Origin: Paragordius varius
Taxonomy: Eukaryota; Nematomorpha
Assembly: GCA_964247055.1 (NCBI GenBank)
Contig: OZ176052.1
Coordinates: forward strand, 7,750,001 to 7,814,000
Length of the DNA: 64,000 bases
Direction: 5' to 3'
In this document: positions 24,573 to 35,110 of the stretch, one piece after another
How the letters are laid out: every line of letters starts with the position of its first letter
Numbering within the stretch: the stretch's first letter is position 1
The notes under the pieces: generated by a model
What the model was told of the DNA's origin: nothing
What the model saw: only the letters and a program-made list of their open reading frames with translations
Databases searched by the model: none
Made by a program: the position numbers and the translations under genes

Positions 24573-27500
24573 GCCATACTTGAGAGATAGTAATTGCTGA
24601 GAATATTGTTGATTAATTTGATTATTGGGCTGATTAGTTCCGCCGACAGCATTAACCATTACATTCTATCATTATAAAATAATTTAAAATTAACTTTCAA
24701 TACATCTTTTTTTCTTTTTTTATTGAAGTAGGAGTTTAAAAATATGTTCAAAGCTTTAACTAGTTTATAATCTAAAATGGGTATTTATTATCTTATAATT
24801 TTTATATGGAAATAATCATTTTAATATATATCAATATGGATAAAATTTGTAAAAAGTTCATTATATGAAAAATTAAAAAAACAAATTTTGAAAAAACGAA
24901 AAAAAGCAATACATTTATTGTAGCAGATAATTCCATTAAATGGTGTTCCATTCGGCTTTGGCTTTCTAACAGCAATTTAAATTCTTTCCCTTCGATTGTG
25001 TCAACCTTAGGTAAATGAAAAAATTAAAAAAAGTTTTAATTTAAGTAAAATTAGCAGCCATCCCCCCCCTCTGAATAAGGTATATTTATAGGTGAACATT
25101 GCTTATAAAATAATCAATTTACACATCATAAATTTTTATTCCGAAATGAAATCTTAGTTATTGCGATGCAACTGTTAGATTTTGCGGGCATCTTCTTATC
25201 CCATATCTTAAGGCAAAACCAATAAGAAAAAATATGTTTACACTTTCAAATTAAATATTGGTAAATACATATATAAAAAATTAAATATTGGTAATCAATT
25301 TTTCAATTATTTTATGGGTTATTAATCGATAATAAGTCATACTTTTTTTCTACAAACTCGGTTATATATTATGAAGGGAGTCGTGTATAAAAATTTTATT
25401 TAATAAAAATAATTATAATTTTACCCAATCTTCTTCATTTTCCCAAGAATGTTTTTCGATAGCATCTGGATGTTCTTTGGCATATTGTTCCTTTTGTTCA
25501 TGTAATTTTTTGTAAAATTCCCTATATTCATCATCTTCAACGTGGTGTTCCTCTTTAGGTTCGGCCTAAAAGTTAAATAAAAATTTAATTAATAAAAATA
25601 AAAACATTAAGTTAAAATGACTTTGAAACGAAAAAACTTGTTAATTCATCTAAAATTTATACCAAATTAAAACTCAGTACCTGCTTTTTGATTGAATATG
25701 TTCGGAATCGGTAAACATCATGGTCATCTGTGGACAAAAAATTATATTTGAAGTTTATATCAACACTAAACGTATAAGCAATCTTTCGCCTGAAAAAAAG
25801 TATTTGCATTTTTATTCAATTAAAATATAAGAGTTGACACAATATTCAAATATAAATAATAGAGATTTTTCAAGTTTAATAGCGCGATCCTCTGTTTGTC
25901 TCAGAAAAAGGTTTGATAGTATTAAAAATGTAACTTTTTTATCAAAAAAGCTGTGCTATCCCCCGTTTGTCCTGGAAAAAAGTTTGCCAATATATAATTT
26001 GGATTTTGTACGGTTCCCCGTTTCAGCCACAAAAAAACGTGTTAATTGTATATAGTTTCAACTCAGTTTAAACCTTATATACGAAAACACAAAACTTACC
26101 AGCCATTCCCCCAGTTGCGGCGGAGAGGCCAAAATATCCCACGGGCGGGAGATTAACATTTTCGAGTTTAACACATTCCTTGTACACAACTTGATTGTCA
26201 AGCGCTGCACTTTGTAACGAGGCAAAAGCATATGAAACCGTAAGAGTTTTATCCACATAACTTATATTAAGGTGTGTGGGCACAGGTTGATTCCTATAAT
26301 TAAAGACGCAACCACCATTGAGTTCATTGGATCCATCTTGATCCTGATTAAAAACGCGGGTACCATCATTAATCATAACACCAATATGAGGATTATTGTG
26401 CTACATAATAATGGAAAAGAAAGTATATAATTGTTGCATTGAATGTATAAATATTGTTACTTAAAGGAACTAACATCAGGGACAGTTTTGGATGTTCTGC
26501 AAAAACATCTATACTTTGCAAGCTATTTTTTCACTAGTGGAGGGGTATAAAAAGTAAAAACCTCGCCTCAACTTATACACCATCGTGTATCCGAAATACC
26601 ATGCTAGACTTCTTTTAAAGCCCAAGCACTGACACCACCTCATATGTAAAAAAACTATAAAATCAATGTAAATGAAGGTTGTTAAACAGAATTAATTATG
26701 AGTCTCTTTACTTTTTTCTAAATAGGGACATAAATTATATTAAAACCCTATTAAGAGGGGTATTCAACACGTCCTCCAAAATATTTCTGCGGCCGGTGAA
26801 AAATTTAAATAAAATTTTTTACGAGATACATCTTTCCAAATTTTAGCAATGAGCTAGTAAAAAATGTTAATATAAATATTTTATAGCCCAAAAACTAAAA
26901 TGTAATAAAATATTTATGCCTATATATATATATATCCCAAATGCTGCCCGCAAAGTCATTTGTATTGGACAACCCCTGCTTTACAATGGTCTACTCGGGG
27001 TTGACAGTAATTATAGAAAATTATGCAGTTATTATTAAGCTAGAGTATGACTGAAAGCTTTAACACTCGCCTATTCCGAGTAGAAAGGTATGCGAAATCT
27101 CGATATTTAACGCATTATTCCATAGCGTCTATATTTGTAAACTTTGCATATAAATTTTTTGATAAAAACTAAAAACAATCCATTATTTGATAAAAAAAAT
27201 TTATCATTAATATACAAGTCCCAAAAGTGCCAAATAATAATGTGATTAAAATTCCAATAGGTAATTGGTTCATTGGACAACGAATTTTTCTGCCACTCTA
27301 GTTTTTTGAATTTTCTGATATTTATCATCATTTTAATAGCAAACTTGTAGTAAAAATTATAATTCCACCTAAAAATTTGGTATAATTTGGTTTTTTGATT
27401 ATGCGCCCTCTTTATCAAAATTTTACTAAATTTTTTTTGAAATACAAGAAATGCCCATTTGTTATATATAATTTGAAAGAGTAATAAAAACTCTATGAAA

Positions 27501-30322
27501 TGCATACTAACATGTTTTACATAGATAGTTAATATTGGACATAGAGAGCGACAAACGCGCGAAGCAAGATCGTTTTTTTTAATTAAGATATATTTTAAAA
27601 ATGGATGAAAATAGCTCAAACTTTGTCAGATGGTGATGAATGTCCAAAAAAGATAACACAGGAAAAATTTTTTGATTAAAACATTTTTTATTGCTATTAT
27701 GTCACTCAAAACAGCCATTTTTAGGTTTTTTGTTTTTTAAAAAATTACCATTATTATTAATTTATTTTCTTTACGAGGCTTATAATTTGGAAATTTTAAA
27801 GACAAAAACAAAATTTAAGATATTTTTAATCTTATATAGCCATTATGTAATAAATTAACAGTTATGAAAATGCATTTTAGTATCCACTAGGTAAAATAAT
27901 TATGAGGATAATTTTTATTAAAAAAGCAAACCAAAAGCTTTTTCAAAGCTTATTTTAAATTAAATACTAATATAACCCTAAGAATTATATTAAAATAATT
28001 TATATGATTTTCACATTTGTTTGTCTTAAATTTTTGACTTATTTAAGGGTTGAAAATTTCTAACATATAAATACAAATAACTTTTACATCCGTTTGATTT
28101 AAATGAACTACCATTTAAAAAATACAGTTTTTTCGCTCTTTCAAATGATATAATATACATGGCTTGATATCTAAAACATTTTATTTTCAAAATTTCAAGT
28201 ATAATATTAAATCGGGGCCAAAAATTATTGATAAACTCTAATATAAAAAAATTCTTAGGTGTTACAATTTTCTTTTCGGATATACTATTTATGTACTTAA
28301 ATGAAAAATTTTAAAATTACAAGAGGTCAATATTTGTTGTCTAGTGTTATATAATAATTTAAATGGATGGATATTATTTAATAAAAGGGTTTTTGATCAA
28401 AATCTTTAAAAAATCTTTTATTAATATAAAATGACGAACGTGTAAAGACAAAATATTTGACACCTAAATATTATAATTTTTATGATTTAATAAACATCGG
28501 CAAAAAACTTAACATATATTAATGTCCAATGGATTAAAACTATTCCTATCCATATCACAATAATATATAGATATTATTTTATCAAAATGTACTACCTGCT
28601 GATCATTATCGTAGGAATCCAGAAAAATTCCTAGACCATTAAAATGATCCGAACAGCCAAAAGTGTTGCCTTCTTCCCCTCTTTGTGCAGTAAACCATAT
28701 TGCCTTAAAGTATAGGGGATTTATATAAGAATTTATGTATATGTCTCAGATCATATAAGATATAAAGTTAGATGTGACCGGTCTAAGTGTGTTTATTACC
28801 TTGTATGTCAAAGCTCTCTAAAATAACCCGTCAAAAAATAAACACATTATTGGATGTTAGAAATGGGTTTTTGACTTTTATAATATAATCGATTTGATTT
28901 GTTAGGAATGCAGTTGTTTATAGTCATAAGCAGTTATCAATACCACAATTGTAAAAATATATTGTTACTCAACCATAATATTAATTATTGTTAAAGGATT
29001 TAACATATTAATAGCAATTAATGCAAGTTTGATGATATTTATAAATTCCACATTTTGGATTTAATTACATTTTATATTTTTATTGTACATAAGTTACCGA
29101 AAATTCGATAGTTACTCCTGGCTATTATATGAAAACATTCAACCACGGTCATAAATAAAATTATAATCGGTCATACAAAATTATACTTATATAAGGTAAA
29201 TTGTTTGATCACTTTTTGATAGTCCTTTTTAATAGACTAATTTGTTATTATTTAATTATGACATACTTTCGCATTTATTAACTTATTGGTTATGACCGCG
29301 AAGAAATGACTAGTTAATTGGTCCAACTGGTTATTTTTCAATCAAAACAAGCCTTGTATAAAATTCGTTGTAGAAATGACCATATAGTTTTTGTTATTTA
29401 AATATGATTTAATTCGGAGAAAAAAAAGAAGTTGCAGATCATAATTTATATAAATTGATACTATCGTTTTTTCCCAGAGAGTGGAGTGAACGCTTTTATA
29501 AAAAATGAAATAAATTTTTTTAATAATTTTTTTATCAGTTTTTTATTTTAAATACTATTCGAATTTTATTTTCTTATTTTAAATAAGAGCTCCAAATACC
29601 TAAGAACTCTCAAGCGTTGGGAAAGTACACTCAACTTTAACGATTATAATTTAAAATTTAAAACCAGTTCTTGCATCTAATTAGTTTGAAAGCACTGTTT
29701 TTCAAAAATCATAACAAAGGGCCATTATAAGGGATGGTTCAATTAATTAAAAACTCGGTTGACAGAAATTAATGTTATATTTTTGGTTGAATATAAACAT
29801 TATAAAATTTTGCCAAGAATAATGTTTAGAGAAAAAGTAAACTAACAATTGGGGGCAACTGTAATTAGATATGAAATATAATCATTATTGTAAATTAACA
29901 AATTAAATTTTAAATTAATTTTTATTTCAGCAATCTTATTATATTCTGGATGTTATTGGATTAAAAAAATTTACAAAATTACCATTCCATCAGCTCCCAA
30001 CTTGCCTTTATTTCCTATTGAAAGCGAAACATGAACTTCAAAATTTGGCTGGCTCCAGGGAATTTTACTCCAGAGCCGACCTTTGATGCTGCCGACAGAA
30101 GGAGTTAGCCGTATAAAACCAGACTCTATTAGGACACCTATAAATAGATAGATATTATGAATTACTTTCCGACGCATGCCATAAAAATAACTGTTTGTTT
30201 AATATCAAAAGGGGCCTATCAAAGCTGTATTTATATTCAAATGCGGGAACATTTTGTGCATAAGATTTTAAAAGCAAAAGTATTAATAAAAATAAGATTT
30301 TGAAAACGAAACGACGTAGCAT
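22918..30322 (-). CDS. LMAN1: ERGIC-53 / LMAN1 L-type lectin cargo receptor (10 exons)
   Basis: ERGIC-53 is a type I membrane lectin that carries glycoproteins from ER to Golgi. Exons in gene order: 30166-30322, 29983-30137, 28596-28703, 26100-26400, 25681-25727, 25425-25565, 24913-25005, 24580-24665, 23821-23965, 22918-23028. They join in phase to 447 residues (human about 510). Exon 1 gives a signal peptide and FEYKYSF; exons 2-5 the lectin domain with GADG, the metal-binding DSYDND, INDG and the GYFGLSAATGG loop; exons 6-9 a coiled-coil stalk; exon 10 the two luminal cysteines of CPKLHMPSC that in the family link hexamers, and the membrane segment. The residue aligned with the human mannose-binding His178 appears to be Gln. 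The tail ends MYK-stop, without the usual KKFF export/retrieval signal, unless a further exon is spliced on. I found no exon for the short juxtamembrane part seen in vertebrates. Intron 1 is only 28 nt. Confidence 0.9.
24502..24569. repeat. TA microsatellite, 34 repeats
   Basis: Uninterrupted dinucleotide run beginning about 10 nt inside intron 8 of LMAN1, directly downstream of the exon 8 donor (GTATGG on the minus strand). It is the longest simple repeat in the window. Confidence 0.95.
26401..28595 (-). other. intron 3 of LMAN1
   Basis: 2.2 kb intron between the two lectin-domain exons. It holds a hAT-type MITE at 26754-26978 and a 170-codon open frame (27107-27619, minus) with no recognisable protein features. 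I regard that frame as chance or as a relic. Confidence 0.6.
26754..26978. mobile_element. hAT-type MITE copy, degraded
   Basis: Left GAGGGGTATTCAACACG and right GGACAACCCCTG are imperfect inverted ends. It carries GCGGCCGG and CTGCCCGCAAAGTCATTTG, shared with the other copies of this family in the window. It lies within LMAN1 intron 3, on the opposite arm orientation to the copy at 18224-18516. Confidence 0.6.
30138..30165 (-). other. 28-nt intron, LMAN1 intron 1
   Basis: GT-AG intron of 28 nt (starts GTAATTCATAATATC, ends TTTATAG). Reading through gives a stop at the fourth codon; removing it joins exon 1 (WHASE) to the conserved lectin sequence (GFIRLTPS) in phase. Confidence 0.85.
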
Positions 30323-30433
30323 GCCTATTTGTATGCAATGCATGCATTCAATATGTAAAAGACGGCAACATATTTCGTTTGCCCATCGGAATCGAGGGCA
30401 TAAAAAAATTCTAATGTTGTTTTTAGTTTTGAG

Positions 30434-30980
30434 GCATATGAGAAACTTTGAAACAACAATCTTTTAGACATTTGATTCATATCAAAAAATAACTAAATTA
30501 GCCCACTGTTTTTCAAAAGATTAAAGGTTATAATCAAATATATTAATTACATTATGAATTATTGAAAACAGCAATATTGTAACTTCAAAGTAACAGAATT
30601 ATATCCCGGTGATTAAATTTTTAATATAAGTGCAATCGCGATTCACATCAATTTTTAAATTGTATTTTGCTTAAAATTTAAATTTTTGCGAAAGATATTG
30701 TTGCGTATATGAGAAATTTTGAAACAACAATCTTTTAGTTTGCATCATATCAAAAAATAATTAAATTAGCCCACTGTTTTTCAAAAGGTTAAAGGTTATA
30801 ATCAAATATATTAATTACATTATGAATTATTGAAAACAGCAATATTGTAACTTCAAAGTAACAGAATTATATCCCGCTGATTAAATTTTTAATATAAGCG
30901 CAATCGCGATTCACATCAATTTTTAAATTGTATTTTGCTTAAAATTTAAATTTTTGCGAAAGATATTGTTGCGTATATTA
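30434..30980. repeat. tandem duplication of about 271 bp upstream of LMAN1
   Basis: Two near-identical copies, about 30434-30704 and 30705-30975, both running from TATGAGAAA(C/T)TTTGAAACAA to GATATTGTTGCGTATAT. They differ by a few substitutions and one small indel, so the duplication is recent. It lies 110 nt upstream of the LMAN1 start codon, in the likely promoter region. Confidence 0.85.
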
Positions 30981-31898
30981 TGGTATTTTGACACATATCT
31001 TTGACGGCATCGTATGTTTCCTACTTGATTATCGTTTAAGGAAGATTCTACATTCAAGATTTCATATATAAAAATTAATAAATAAACTATGATATCAGAC
31101 CAAATAATTTTAACATTCCGAGATTTTTTGGGGTAGTTTTCTGCAGAGCAATTCGAAATCTGATTATCTTAAAAAGTATTGAAAATAAGACGGATTAAAA
31201 TAAGCTTTCTTTAGCCTTTAAGGCGCATTATACAAATTTTTTTAAAAAAAAGGTAAAATTGTAAATTTATATTGTTCTATAAAATCTTTTAAATCGGTAA
31301 TTCAACAGGCAAATAAATGTATATTATAATAGTGTAAATAAATAACTTAAGGCTACATTTTTCCAGCATTAACTTGATAAAATTTGGTTTTAATATCAGT
31401 TTGTTTCAAGCATGTTTTGTAGGTACCCCAATTTGACACTCTAGGATTCACGAAACTGAGATAAATATAAGTTTTTTATAAAATTTACGAGAACCATTAA
31501 TATGTAATTTCTAAAATAACTTTCATACCTAGTTTATTTATAAAAATGAGCTCTATAAAACTACCCATATATGTCAACTGGGACATGAAAGTAAAGAGAT
31601 CAGTGTTAAATGTCAAATGTAAAAACCATAGCTTTATCAAAAAACATATTCTTTTATTAGGCTGTATATAACGACTCGTTTGATAAGTAAACCTTGAAAA
31701 TTTGTTACAGAAAATAATTGTTAATGTATGAAATTAAAAACGTATATTAATAGCCGAAATATTTTAATAGTTGTTTGTTTAAAATTTAATTATCAAGCCC
31801 TCTTCTCCTGTATGATAGAAAACATAGAATTTTTACAGTTTAACTTCTAGAGTACCGGATTCAGATAGCGATAAAACACAATTAAAATGAACGGATAA
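30981..31898. other. intergenic, no gene seen
   Basis: AT-rich spacer between the LMAN1 upstream duplication and the large TIR transposon. It contains GGTACCCCAATTTG near 31422, possibly a remnant of the TTCGATTCAAATTGGGG MITE family. Nothing else stands out. Confidence 0.45.
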
Positions 31899-32531
31899 CA
31901 CTGTGCAACAAAATATGGGGTCAATTTTCTGGACTCGATTTTCTAAATATTTTCTGATTCCTTATAGTATTGTGATCAGATTTGCGTAAAATTTTTTTTT
32001 ACTTACCCAGCTCGTTTTCGAGATATGGGACTTTTTCCATATTTGGAAATATCCAAAATTTTCTTGTTTGTAAATATTTTTCGTTATTTAAACAAATAAT
32101 ATGTGGCTTACATAAGTATTTTTACAAGAAATTACCAATTTATCTTCAAAATAAAAAAAAAATACTCAAAATATCCAATACTTTTTGTTTTGGGGGCAAA
32201 AACCCTCAAAAATTGGGTAACTTAACATTTTTTTACAAAAATATTTTTTATCAATTTATTAAATCAAAACAAACTTTATTATATGTTCTCGGATGTTAAT
32301 AATGTTAGTTTAAGTTAAAATATCACTTTGTAATAGCTTTGTGGACTTTTATTTTTAATAATAAATTTAATTTTTACAGCTTTTTTGTTGTTTTTTTATG
32401 TAAAAAATGATTTAATTTACTTAGCTGTAAATACTAATTTCATTTTTTCATCTGAAATTTTTAAATTTTTACCATATATGATGTCAGATATGTTGATTCA
32501 TTAGCTTCATTTTTAAATATAAAAATATGAA

Positions 32532-33363
32532 ATGGACAGTAATGATTCTTATATAAATTTGTGGTTGAATTCTGAATCGGAAAAATCGTCTGCCTTTTGG
32601 ATAAGAGAAGAACACACCTTGATACCATCAAATACATTTTATATATATATACTTTAGGGATATGGATGATTCCCTCTTTGTCAAGAGTGCAATCTAAAGA
32701 AGCTTATTACCCTGATGAAGTTTTACGATACTCGGAAATGAATTCTTTTTTAATAAAAGTTGAGTCACCCATAAAATTTCAGTTGTTTAGGGGAACAGTA
32801 CGTATGCCACAGGAAAATCAAAGATAAGTACCCTCATATACTAAATTATATTTTTACTAATATTTTAACCATATATTCTTATAAATTTTATTTGGGTTAT
32901 CGTTTCTTCGGTAAAATTATTGTTTTTTGTCGTTAACATTTTATTTAATTTAAACTATTGTCGCTTATCAACAACTCTAATCAAACCTTTGTTTTTTGCT
33001 GATATGTGTTTATTTTTGAGCATTAATTTAAGTTAATGATATTTTACCCCAGCCTGTTAGGATCTATATATAACTGATTGGTTTATTCTACCTAGGCAAT
33101 GTATGACATCGCCCAAGTATTTAAAATTATTTACCAATTCGATTTTGGCGTCTGCCATATAAAAGTATTTTATTGATTTCTTTCATACATTCTTATAAAA
33201 ACAATATATCGATTTGCAGGTAGTTATATTACCATGACAAAGTACCCAATCGCAACAATTTGTATATCACATCAGCTAATAGATTAGCTTTCAATATGGA
33301 CGACTGTGCAGAGAAAATTGGAGAATATGCCATATCTTATCCAAAACGTTTAAATAAAATATA
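32532..33363 (+). other. coding-like pieces on the + strand inside the TIR element
   Basis: Three stretches read like protein: 32532-32660 (MDSNDSYINLWLNSESEKSS), about 32660-32827 (EAYYPDEVLRYSEMNSF, RGTVRMPQENQ) and 33227-33363 (YYHDKVPNRNNLYITSANRL, GEYAISYPKRLNKI then stop). They are in different frames and may be exons of a second element-encoded gene, opposite to the transposase, or a captured fragment. I recognise no family and could not fix the splice sites. Confidence 0.3.
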
Positions 33364-33559
33364 ATACCATTAATAAATGATTTCATCATAATATATTGAA
33401 CTATATGCAAATCCTAATTATAATCAGTTATTAGAGTGAATATTTAGAATATATTTTGGTCAAAAGATTTTAAGACACGGATAATCTAATCTAGACTTTA
33501 AATAAAGTAAATTAGGTGTAAAAAAAATAAAATAATAATTTTTTTATTCATATATATAT

Positions 33560-34480
33560 AATCGCAAATTAAATTTATATTGTTTCGATAGGTTTTTTCG
33601 AAGAGTTTCAAAAGTTGGTGACCTTTTTCTCCCCTTTGGTCACTAATTGCATCTTTTGAAAAAAACATAGATGGGAATCCACCATATGGAGCTTTAGACT
33701 CATGCGGCATCCTATAGGATAAAAATTAATATAAATGTTTAAAAAACAAATGTATTATAATATACATACCCAGCCTATAGAAAGAATCAATTAACGATTG
33801 CCTAATTCCACGTATTTGTTATTTTTTGTATTTCCCAAAAATTTTGAGAAAAAGTTCGCAATGCAACCCATGCCGCTTTTTTTGGGTTGCATTTTAGATT
33901 CAAATGCCACATCATTGAAAAGATTCGTAACCTAAAATTAAATGTATAATACCTGCGGCCCTATCAAAACTGCGGCGTTAATTTTGGCAGGCGTCATCCT
34001 GAACTTCCTGAAGTAATGGGCCCAAGCTTCACCATTTTTATCAAGACTGCACAAAAATGTTTTGGCCAATCCAAGCAGCTTGTGCAATGGCGGCAAAACA
34101 AATTTGTTAGCCGATATTAATGGAGAATATGTCTAATTCTTGGGCTTAACTTCATAAGTTCTTATGGGCCAATTTTTTTGTGTGTAGTGTTTCTCGGTGT
34201 CACGCGAGTCCCACTCACACAAAGGGCAAAAAAATTTGGTAAATCCTTTCTGTATACCGTAGAGCAGTCCCATGACCTATTAAAATATTACAATTTTAAG
34301 AACTTTATAATCCCCTGTTACATGCCAATAATGATAGTTGTATCGCAGTAGTTCCAAAATGTTTTCAAAAATATCATAAGCCTCCCTATAAACTCGGCTG
34401 AATGCGATTAATATTGGCCTGTGCTCTCCGGAACGGTCCAATAAAAATGCCTTCAAAACTTTCCTAAAGATGTAAAATTT
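33560..34480 (-). pseudogene. transposase-like gene of the TIR element, decayed
   Basis: The minus strand encodes, in order, LKAFLLDRSGEHRPILIAFS, LELLRYNYHYWHV, GDYK, GLLYGIQKGFTKF, CPLCEWDSRDTEKHY, LPPLHKLLGLAKTFL, SLDKNGEAW, AAVLIGPQ, ANFFSKFLGN and RMSLKLHMVDSHL. This is the order of motifs in a family of uncharacterised metazoan proteins with a zinc-knuckle-like CxxC and RNase H-like acidic residues, which I believe to be DDE transposases. Introns at 34277-34303 (27 nt), 33932-33952 (21 nt) and one of about 58 nt near 33715-33772 restore the alignment. At least two frameshifts (one near 33815, one near 33640) break the reading frame, so it is inactive. The N-terminal part probably extends to about 35800, beyond the inserted MITE, but I could not trace it. 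Confidence 0.65.
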
Positions 34481-34555
34481 TATATACCTGAGAAGCGTCT
34501 AGAAATAATACCTATTGTGATGAATTATATGGATAATTCATTTCCTTCATTAACA

Positions 34556-35110
34556 CTTCGATTCAAATTGGGGTATCTAAATACCCCAGACTAATATTGA
34601 ATTAGGATTTTTAAAAAACTACTGAAGGAAACGGTCCCAATTTAAATTTATGCTTCTATCCTGATAAAATTTATATAAATATGTCAAAAGATCTTGATAA
34701 AATTTTGTTTTGAAAAAAAGTTCCATTTCAAACTACTTCGACGCCATTTTTATTTTACAAAATTTTTGCAAAATATCGTCTTTATTTAATTTTAAGGGTA
34801 AAACTAAAGCTAATTTTTTATATAAATTACATCTAACACTGATAGAAATAGAAAAAGCGGTTTATTTTGTATTATTTTTTAATTTTACCATTTGACACAT
34901 GCCACGTTAACGAAATTTTTACCTTTCGTTGTTTGCTTAAAATATTTAATATCAAATATTTTTGGATAAATTTTTTTTATATAAGGTTTATTAATGTTAT
35001 ATAAGTGCAAAATTTTGCCATGGATTCGATTCCTTCCATACTTTTTAAAGTATTTGATTTTAAACAGGCCTGGGGTATCCAACTACCCCAATTTGAATCG
35101 AAGGACTAAA
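34556..35110. mobile_element. MITE, TTCGATTCAAATTGGGG family, copy 2 (nested)
   Basis: Left end TTCGATTCAAATTGGGGTAT, right end the complement of CAGTCCTTCGATTCAAATTG (reads CAATTTGAATCGAAGGACTA on the + strand). Near each end is a small palindrome, GGGGTATCTAAATACCCC at 34571. It has inserted into the larger transposon 31899-36527, so it is the younger of the two. Related copies lie at 15785-16293 and from 59638. Confidence 0.75.

Noticed and set aside
25834-26055. 73-codon plus-strand frame
   Set aside because: Lies in intron 4 of LMAN1, starts at a non-ATG codon and contains internal repeats rather than a protein pattern.
27107-27619. 170-codon minus-strand open frame in LMAN1 intron 3
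   Set aside because: Composition is dominated by Phe/Ile/Lys/Tyr as expected of AT-rich DNA, with no motif or splice context. It may be a relic, but I see no support for a gene.
31982-32299. Open frame, with a twin at 36246-36455 in reverse
   Set aside because: Both are the same terminal inverted repeat of the transposon read in opposite directions; the similarity is due to the repeat, not to a protein.
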